This document shows, piece after piece, positions 6,683-11,405 of a stretch of 11,405 nucleotides of DNA. This DNA is from Candidatus Zixiibacteriota bacterium. GTDB lineage: Bacteria; Zixibacteria; MSB-5A5; SM1-73. A program made the translations under genes and the position numbers. Under the pieces are notes generated by a model. That model was given only the letters and a program-made list of their open reading frames with translations. It did no database searches and was not told the DNA's origin. Numbering within the stretch: position 1 is the first letter of the stretch; each line of letters begins with the position of its first letter. The stretch is taken from contig CP070839.1 of assembly GCA_020341875.1 (NCBI GenBank), forward strand, positions 329,113 through 340,517, written 5' to 3'.

Positions 6683-7477
6683 ATGGATAAAGAAAAAACC
6701 CAGAAAGTCGTCAAAGAGGCTTATGGTAAAACCGCCCGGAAACAGAAGAGCTGTGGGTGCTGCGGGCACTACACCGCGCAATATGCCAAGTCCATCGGCT
6801 ATACGGAAGAGGAACTCAAGAGTGTTCCGGATGAGTCGAATTTAGCCCTTGGCTGCGGAAATCCAACTGCCCTGGCCCAGCTCAAAGAAGGAGAGGTGGT
6901 GCTGGATCTTGGCTCAGGCGCCGGACTCGATTGCTTCCTCGCGACCAACAGGGTCGGACCAAAGGGCAAGGTTATCGGCGTGGACATGACCCCGGAGATG
7001 CTTGATAAAGCAAAAGAGAATGCGAAAAGGAATGGCATTGAGAATGTCGAATTCAGGATGGGAGAGATTGAGAATCTGCCGGTGGAAGACAACTCGGTAG
7101 ACGTGGTCATCAGCAACTGTGTGATCAATCTATCGGCCGATAAGCCCAGCGTCTTCCGGGAGATTCACCGGGTGCTCAAGCCTGGCGGCAGGGTGGCCAT
7201 CTCCGATATCGCTTTGCTGAAGGAGCTCTCGCAAAAGATCCGAGAAAACGCCGAAGCCTACGTCAGCTGTCTGGCCGGAGCCGTGCTGGTGGACGAATAC
7301 AGGAAGCTAGTTGAATCCTCAGGGCTAAAGGACGTCAAGATCACCGAGAAAAGCGTTTCAGCGTGCTGTGAAACGGACACCCAGGATCCCTTGGGCCAGG
7401 CGATTTTCGAAGGCTTGGAAGAGGGCGAGTCTCTGGAAGGCTGCGTGGTCAGCCTTTACGTGGAAGGGAAGAAGTGA
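6683..7477 (+). CDS. arsM: Arsenite S-adenosylmethionine methyltransferase (ArsM)
   Basis: This 264-residue class I methyltransferase would transfer methyl groups from S-adenosylmethionine to As(III) in the cytoplasm. The SAM site is LDLGSGAGLDCF (about 74-85), then GVDMTPEML (99-107) and GEIENLPV (127-134). Also typical of ArsM are NPTALAQL (60-67), ISNCVINLSADK (143-154) and VLKPGGRVAISD (164-175). The arsenic-binding cysteines known from ArsM have candidates here: Cys58, Cys146 and Cys196, plus an N-terminal cluster at Cys24/26/27. Cys228-Cys229 is an extra pair. GGAGG (6669-6673) lies nine bases before the ATG. It is the last gene of the ars operon, 87 bases after the membrane protein, and is convergent with secF. 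Length and motifs are normal for the bacterial family. Confidence 0.95.
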   Translation: MDKEKTQKVVKEAYGKTARKQKSCGCCGHYTAQYAKSIGYTEEELKSVPDESNLALGCGNPTALAQLKEGEVVLDLGSGAGLDCFLATNRVGPKGKVIGVDMTPEMLDKAKENAKRNGIENVEFRMGEIENLPVEDNSVDVVISNCVINLSADKPSVFREIHRVLKPGGRVAISDIALLKELSQKIRENAEAYVSCLAGAVLVDEYRKLVESSGLKDVKITEKSVSACCETDTQDPLGQAIFEGLEEGESLEGCVVSLYVEGKK

Positions 7478-7518
7478 CGGGAACTGACGATTTATCCAGC
7501 ACGGTGCGGCACGACAGG

Positions 7519-7743
7519 TAAACGGGCGCCATTGTGGTCATCATCTTTTTGAGGTGACACACTCTCGGCAACGTTGGTAGAGACGATTCTTTACAATCCC
7601 CCTCGATCCCCCTTTTATAAAGGGGGAGCGACAAAAATCCCGCTTTTGTAAAGGGGGATAAAGAGGGATTTGTGATAGATGATTTGTCAAGCAGGCTACG
7701 CCATGCTTGACCTACTGATAAACGGGCGCCATGAATGGCGCCC
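7519..7743. repeat. Repeat cluster between arsM and secF
   Basis: The arsM-secF gap (7478-7815) holds no convincing gene. TAAACGGGCGCCAT occurs at 7519-7532 and, in the same orientation, at 7719-7732, exactly 200 bases apart. Between them are TCCCCCTTT-TAT-AAAGGGGGA (7607-7627) inside a larger imperfect nested palindrome (about 7593-7672), and GTCAAGCA (7686-7693) with TGCTTGAC (7704-7711). The second copy of the direct repeat is itself part of a palindrome, GGGCGCCAT (7724-7732) with ATGGCGCCC (7735-7743). These look like dispersed intergenic palindromes or a small non-autonomous element. No transposase is present. Confidence 0.6.
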
Positions 7744-7765
7744 CTACATCATGAAGAATTAGCAC

Positions 7766-7795
7766 AAAAAAACCGCCCGTACTCGGGCGGTTTTT
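7766..7795. terminator. Bidirectional intrinsic terminator (arsM / secF)
   Basis: CCGCCCG (7773-7779) pairs with CGGGCGG (7784-7790) around the loop TACT, flanked by seven A on the left and five T on the right. The hairpin therefore has a U-tract on either strand. It lies 21 bases beyond the secF stop and can also stop read-through from the convergent arsM operon. Confidence 0.92.
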
Positions 7796-7815
7796 CACAG
7801 GCTCTATGATCCTCG

Positions 7816-8739
7816 CTACTTGAATCTCTTAGGTGATTTCTTCTCCCACTCCACGATGATGGGGCTGGCCACGAAGACGGAGGAGTAAGTCCCCACTGCA
7901 ATCCCCAGCATCAAAGCTAAGGCAAAGTCGTGAACCACCTCTCCTCCCACTAAGAAGAGTGTGAAAACAACCGCGAAGGTCGTCAGCGAGGTGATGATGG
8001 TCCGGCTCAGGACCTCGTTGATACTGGCATTTATGGTACTGGGGAAGTCACCCTTCTTTCGGAAAAGCTTCAGATTCTCCCTGATCCGGTCGTATACCAC
8101 CACCGTGTCTGTTAGCGAATATCCAGCCAAGGTCAAAAGCGCGGTGACGATCAACAATGTGATCTCCTTTTGGAGCACGAACATCAGTCCCAGAACCACC
8201 AGAACGTCATGGAAGGTGGTAACCGTAGCCACCACTCCGAACCTGAACTCGAATCTTATCCAGATGTAGAGCAGAATCCCCGCCAGGGCGATCAGAACGG
8301 CCCATCGGGCCTGTTGCTGAAGGGTTTTGCCCACCGCGGGACCGATTCCATCCACCGAGTCCAGACTGAACTTGTTGTCCGGAAATTCCTTTGCCAAAGA
8401 GGCCAGAATGTCCCGCGATATGGTGGTAACGTCCTCCTCGGTGGTGGCTTTCACCCTGATCAAGAAATAGCTGGTCTGTTCCCGGCGAAGCGACTGGATA
8501 AATACGTCGTCGTATCCGCTTCTACTCAGAGCCGATCTGAGATCGCCGATTTCCACAGGTTTTTCGAAAAAACCCTGCATCATGGTTCCCCCGGCGAAGT
8601 CAATTCCCAGATTGGCTCTCCCCATGAATATGGCCACGAAGGCAACTATCCCGAAAGCCAAAAGGATGGCGGAGACGCCAAAAGCATAATACCTTTTGCC
8701 CATGAAGTCGATGTTGGTCTTCTTTATGATCTGAAACAT
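7816..8739 (-). CDS. secF: Protein translocase subunit SecF
   Basis: This 307-residue inner-membrane protein of the SecDF complex uses the proton gradient to help pull exported proteins through SecYEG. Helix 1 (about 20-40) is followed by GIDFAGGT, the periplasmic P4 domain, and VDGIGPAVGKTL before helix 2. Later motifs are TFHDVLVVLG, TLAGYSLTDTVVVYDRIREN, the SLTTF helix and GTYSSVFVASP, all standard for SecF. GGGAG precedes the ATG at a normal distance. It starts 19 bases after the secD stop, so the two are cotranscribed. Its stop is TAG, followed at once by the terminator, which shows TAG does act as a stop in this genome. The sequence shows no oddities. Confidence 0.96.
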   Translation of the reverse strand: MFQIIKKTNIDFMGKRYYAFGVSAILLAFGIVAFVAIFMGRANLGIDFAGGTMMQGFFEKPVEIGDLRSALSRSGYDDVFIQSLRREQTSYFLIRVKATTEEDVTTISRDILASLAKEFPDNKFSLDSVDGIGPAVGKTLQQQARWAVLIALAGILLYIWIRFEFRFGVVATVTTFHDVLVVLGLMFVLQKEITLLIVTALLTLAGYSLTDTVVVYDRIRENLKLFRKKGDFPSTINASINEVLSRTIITSLTTFAVVFTLFLVGGEVVHDFALALMLGIAVGTYSSVFVASPIIVEWEKKSPKRFK

Positions 8740-8758
8740 GTTTTCGCTACTCCCGCAT

Positions 8759-10462
8759 TTATATGCTCAGCGTGCGATATCCTTTTCTTATGTCGAATAT
8801 GACCCGGGTGATCACCACCGCGGTGAACAGGCTAATGGCCACACCCAGGCTCAGCGATACGGCGAATCCCTTTACCGGGCCGGTTCCGAATTGGAACAAC
8901 ACCGCCGCAGTTATCAGCGTGGTGACGTGGGCGTCGACGATGGCCAAGAGCGCTCTCTTGTAGCCGGCATCGATGGCCGCCCGGATGGTTTTTCCGGTCC
9001 TCAGCTCTTCCCTTATGCGCTCGAAGATCAGAACGTTGGCGTCCACGGACATTCCGATGGTGAGTATGATGCCCGCAATTCCGGGCAGGGTCAAGGTGGC
9101 GTGAAGCGCGGCTATGGCCGCCAGGAGAAATGTCAGGTTCAAAAGCAGCGCGATATCGGCTATGATCCCGGAAAGCCGATAATAGATAGCCATGAAAATC
9201 AGGACCAGCAAAAACCCGATGATGGCTGCAGTCGTGCCCTTCCGAATAGAGTCTTGTCCCAACGAAGGCCCGATTACCCGGTTCTCGATTACCTTAACCG
9301 GCGCGGGAAGCGCACCGGCCCTCAGCACGATGGAAAGGTCCGTGGCGTCCTCGATTGAAGCCACTCCACCCATCTCGATTACGCCCCGGTCTCGAATCTT
9401 GGAGCGGATAATGGGAGCCGACTCTACCCTTCCGTCCAATGTGATGGCCAAAGGTTTGTCTATATTGGCGCCGGTAACCCGGGCAAATATCCTTCCGCCC
9501 TTCTTGGTTAAGGTGAACTGAACTTCGGGTTTGCGGAACTGGTCGTAGGTCGGTCTGGCATCGACTAAGTATTTGCCGGAAAGCTCGGATCTCTTCTTGA
9601 GCAGGTAAAGACCCCAGTACTTCTGATTCTGAAAGGTCTCTGCCCGGGTGGAGAAGGCAAACTGGTCATCCTTGGGGATTAGTTCCTGGACCTCGGGTCG
9701 GTCGAGCAGAAGTTCCACCATGGGCTTATCCTCCTGCAGCACCAGAAACCCCGATCTTCCCTCGTAAGATTCCAAGTATTGGGTGAAGGGTCTTTCCTCA
9801 AAATAGGGTTCCTCTTCCTCCTCCAGGAAGGAGGTGGTGTCCTCAGTGGTGTCCGGCTCCTCCTCCGCTTCGCCAAAAAGATCCTTGACCACGTCGCTCT
9901 CTTTTCCCTTTTCCTCTCCTGCCAGCGTATCCTCCGCGGTCTCGATCTCTTCCTCTTCGATCAAAGTGGTATCCGCCTGGGCCAGTGCCTCGTCGATCTT
10001 CTTCAGGAGCGAGACGGTGTTTTCGGAAGACTCGAGCAGCTTGAACTCCAATTGGGCGGTCTGTCCGATCAGCGCCTGAGCCCTTTCCACGTCGTGCAAG
10101 CCCGGCAACTCCACCACGATCCTGTCGCCGCCCTGCTTGTGTATCAACGGCTCGGTTATCCCGAACTGATCCACCCGGTTACGAATAATCTCCAGCGCCC
10201 TCTCCGAGGCATCCCTCCGCTCGTTTTCGTTCAGCCTGGATTGATCCACCTGCAGGACCACGTGCATTCCGCCTTTCAGGTCCAGACCCAGCTTTATGGC
10301 CTTGCTCTCCAGGGTGATCAACTCCTGGGGTTCTGTGGAACGGATTTCCTCCTTGTGAGCATCGGACATGCTCCACAGTTTCATGCTGGGAAAAAGGGCA
10401 TACAGAGATGCACAGATCAAGAACGTAATCAACAGTATCAGATAAAGTCGCGACCTTCTCAT
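8759..10462 (-). CDS. secD: Protein translocase subunit SecD
   Basis: This 567-residue partner of SecF has one N-terminal helix (about 5-24), a large periplasmic domain starting with LGLDLKGGMHVVLQVD (58-73), and RVDQFGITEPLI. After an insert come VQFTLTKKGGRIFA, LDGRVESAPII and GPSLGQDSI, then five C-terminal helices with SVDANVLIFERIREEL and DAHVTTLITAAVLF. All are SecD hallmarks. Residues about 145-225 are an acidic, Thr-rich low-complexity insert that interrupts the first periplasmic domain. The start is set by AGGAGA (10476-10471) eight bases before the ATG. A promoter is visible upstream. yajC, often found before secD, is absent. Confidence 0.96.
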   Translation of the reverse strand: MRRSRLYLILLITFLICASLYALFPSMKLWSMSDAHKEEIRSTEPQELITLESKAIKLGLDLKGGMHVVLQVDQSRLNENERRDASERALEIIRNRVDQFGITEPLIHKQGGDRIVVELPGLHDVERAQALIGQTAQLEFKLLESSENTVSLLKKIDEALAQADTTLIEEEEIETAEDTLAGEEKGKESDVVKDLFGEAEEEPDTTEDTTSFLEEEEEPYFEERPFTQYLESYEGRSGFLVLQEDKPMVELLLDRPEVQELIPKDDQFAFSTRAETFQNQKYWGLYLLKKRSELSGKYLVDARPTYDQFRKPEVQFTLTKKGGRIFARVTGANIDKPLAITLDGRVESAPIIRSKIRDRGVIEMGGVASIEDATDLSIVLRAGALPAPVKVIENRVIGPSLGQDSIRKGTTAAIIGFLLVLIFMAIYYRLSGIIADIALLLNLTFLLAAIAALHATLTLPGIAGIILTIGMSVDANVLIFERIREELRTGKTIRAAIDAGYKRALLAIVDAHVTTLITAAVLFQFGTGPVKGFAVSLSLGVAISLFTAVVITRVIFDIRKGYRTLSI

Positions 10463-10505
10463 TTTGGTTTTCTCCTGACGTAATAGCCTAAAATATCAAG
10501 ACCCG

Positions 10506-10533
10506 AATATATAACATATTTACGTATTGTCAA
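10506..10533 (-). promoter_or_regulatory. secD promoter
   Basis: Read on the minus strand, a perfect TTGACA (10533-10528) is followed after 16 bases by TATATT (10511-10506), five of six to the -10 consensus. Transcription would begin near 10499, giving a leader of about 37 bases before secD. It is the best sigma70-like promoter in the window. Confidence 0.78.
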
Positions 10534-10548
10534 GAATTACCTTGACAA
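10527..10548. promoter_or_regulatory. Perfect dyad over the secD -35 box
   Basis: TTGTCAAG (10527-10534) and CTTGACAA (10541-10548) are perfect inverted arms around AATTAC. The left arm contains the minus-strand -35 of secD; the right arm carries a TTGACA on the plus strand and is followed by a T-run. It could be an operator, a back-to-back promoter pair, or a weak plus-strand terminator. Confidence 0.5.
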
Positions 10549-10590
10549 TTTTTTGGGGCGTCCTAATACATCGAAAATACGGGCGTTTAT

Positions 10591-10670
10591 GCCTTGCCTG
10601 CGATTGGTCTTCTGACCAACCGCACGATTCTCCCGTTGGTGAGGAACACCAATGGGAAGCAGGGGAAGGC
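10591..10670. other. Candidate three-way-junction structure, possible ncRNA or palindromic repeat
   Basis: An outer stem pairs 10591-10601 with 10659-10670 (about 10 pairs, one G/G mismatch, one bulge). Inside are two hairpins. TTGGTC (10604-10609) pairs with GACCAA (10614-10619) around TTCT. TCCCGTTGGTG (10631-10641) pairs with CACCAATGGGA (10647-10657) around AGGAA. The pairing is too extensive to be casual, but no known RNA family is recognised and it may be a member of a repeat family. Confidence 0.4.
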
Positions 10671-10693
10671 GGTTTAAACGGTGAGCTCTCCGG

Positions 10694-10952
10694 GTAGGGA
10701 TAGGGCTTGTTGAGCTTGCGAAATCCAGTGATGGCGGGGTCCCTGTCTGAGCAAGAAAGCGCACAGCCACACTTCGTGCCGAGACTCAGTGTCGAGGCGA
10801 GGGCTATCCCTACGCATATCTCACCCTCCCTTTTGTTCCCTCCCACTTGTGGTGAGCTTGTCGAACCATCAAGGGAGGGAAAAACGGGTTCCCTCTCCCT
10901 TTATTGGGAGAGGGTCAGGCCGAAGATCCCGCCGAAGGCGGGGGAGAGGGTA
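10694..10952. repeat. Dense inverted repeats upstream of secD
   Basis: The stretch 10463-11048 has no supportable gene. GTAGGGATAG (10694-10703) is inverted as CTATCCCTAC (10804-10813). TTCCCTCCC (10836-10844) pairs with GGGAGGGAA (10873-10881). CCCTCTCCC (10891-10899) pairs with GGGAGAGGG (10906-10914), with a further GGGAGAGGG near 10942-10950. CCCGCC and GGCGGG flank GAA at 10928-10942. Such palindromes are typical dispersed repeats of uncultured bacterial genomes. Confidence 0.6.
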
Positions 10953-11048
10953 ATCCATACAAATCAGGCTGGCGCGCCTGAACGCGTAAACTCCATATCA
11001 GGCGCGGGCGGGATGAATCCTGTTCCAACAATTATCTTCAAACGGGGA

Positions 11049-11405
11049 TCAGCGGTCAATGCCCACGCCGATTTCATACGGATTCTTGGCCTCCGGGTCG
11101 GTTTTCGGGCTGATCCAACGGGTGTGGTTTTTGGCGTACTCCTCGGTGTAGGTGTCATTTCCGCCGCCGTCTATGAATATTCCGAACACATGAAGCAATT
11201 CCCTTGCACCTTTCTTCGACACATTCGCCCGGCCCAGGGTTGTTCCGCCTTGGGTTGTGTAAATGTCATCGCCGCTGTGGTCGTGGAATATTCCGATACC
11301 GTTGGCGTTGCCGCCCCCCAGAGAGAGATTCGGTGCTACGTATGTGTCGTCTCCACCGCGCTCATTCAAGTATCCGGTGGTGAAATCGTGTCCCGCGCCG
11401 ACGGC
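11049..11405 (-). CDS. Gly-Asp-Asp-x-Tyr repeat protein, C-terminal fragment
   Basis: The frame is open to the window edge, so only the last 118 residues are visible; the internal ATG at 11369 is unlikely to be the true start. Repeats of about 30 residues each end in a Gly/Asp-rich turn: GGDDTY, SGDDIY and GGNDTY, each preceded by a hydrophobic strand with a G-I-F-x-D pattern (GIGIFHD, VFGIFID, and a last partial GVGID just before the stop). This recalls Ca-binding beta-roll or beta-helix repeats, but the spacing is not the nine-residue RTX spacing. It is probably an exported or surface protein; no signal peptide can be seen because the N-terminus is missing. The protein ends inside what looks like the start of another repeat. 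Function unknown. Confidence 0.7.
   Translation of the reverse strand, partial: AVGAGHDFTTGYLNERGGDDTYVAPNLSLGGGNANGIGIFHDHSGDDIYTTQGGTTLGRANVSKKGARELLHVFGIFIDGGGNDTYTEEYAKNHTRWISPKTDPEAKNPYEIGVGIDR

Noticed and set aside
7519..7743. CRISPR array
   Set aside because: Only two copies of a 14-base repeat, 200 bases apart, with no regular repeat-spacer pattern and no cas genes.
8170..8802. 210-residue plus-strand ORF opposite secF
   Set aside because: It is the antisense shadow of secF: His/Gln/Gly-rich without any domain.
10527..10554. Plus-strand intrinsic terminator made by the TTGTCAAG dyad and T-run
   Set aside because: No plus-strand gene lies upstream to terminate and the stem is AT-rich; the promoter/operator reading fits better.
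10520..10846. 108-residue minus-strand ORF upstream of secD
   Set aside because: It runs through palindromic repeats and across the secD promoter dyad, with no ribosome-binding site and protein-like composition only by chance.
10860..10960. tRNA or rRNA gene in the repeat-rich spacer
   Set aside because: Hairpins are perfect palindromes with no anticodon arm, TΨC-like motif or acceptor geometry.

Overview
The window looks like chromosomal DNA of an uncultured bacterium. GC content is moderate, intergenic gaps are full of short GC-rich palindromes, and there is a paired DUF4159/DUF4175 locus of the kind common in FCB-group and related candidate phyla (Zixibacteria/KSB1-like). That placement is an inference from gene content and is weak.

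Layout. (1) Positions 107-4373, minus strand: a DUF4159 exported protein, a DUF4175 membrane/coiled-coil protein and a further coiled-coil reading frame, ending in a clear intrinsic terminator. The last two frames are in phase and separated by one TAG, so they may be one 1,133-codon gene. (2) Positions 4487-7477, plus strand: an arsenic-type operon. It has an ArsR repressor with a Cys-Val-Cys site, a fused thiol/selenol redox protein, a six-helix CcdA/ArsG-like membrane protein with Cys-Cys-Asn motifs, and an ArsM-type arsenite methyltransferase. (3) Positions 7478-7815: a repeat-rich spacer ending in a bidirectional terminator. (4) Positions 7816-10462, minus strand: secF and secD (transcribed secD then secF) behind a good sigma70-type promoter. 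(5) Positions 10463-11048: another repeat-dense non-coding stretch. (6) Positions 11049-11405, minus strand: the C-terminal end of a Gly-Asp-Asp-x-Tyr repeat protein that runs off the window.

The notable find is at 4931-5881. Standard ORF calling breaks it into fragments starting at TTG and GTG. Read from the ATG at 4931, which has a strong Shine-Dalgarno, it is one continuous frame interrupted by two TGA codons. The first TGA sits exactly at the selenocysteine position of a SelW/Rdx CxxU motif (Cys18-Val-Glu-Sec21). The second gives a Sec-Gly-Cys-Cys motif at residue 110, between a flexible linker and a membrane-anchored thioredoxin-like domain. Each TGA is followed by a hairpin whose apical loop starts 21 or 19 nt downstream with a G in the first or second loop position, as expected of bacterial SECIS elements. 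I propose a two-selenocysteine SelW-thioredoxin fusion working with an ArsG/CcdA-like permease and ArsM in arsenic (or related metalloid) detoxification.

How the operon could work: ArsR senses trivalent arsenic and releases the promoter. The selenoprotein provides reducing or arsenic-binding selenol/thiol chemistry, the membrane protein moves electrons or arsenicals across the membrane, and ArsM methylates arsenite. Only the ArsR and ArsM roles rest on well-characterised families; the rest is inference.
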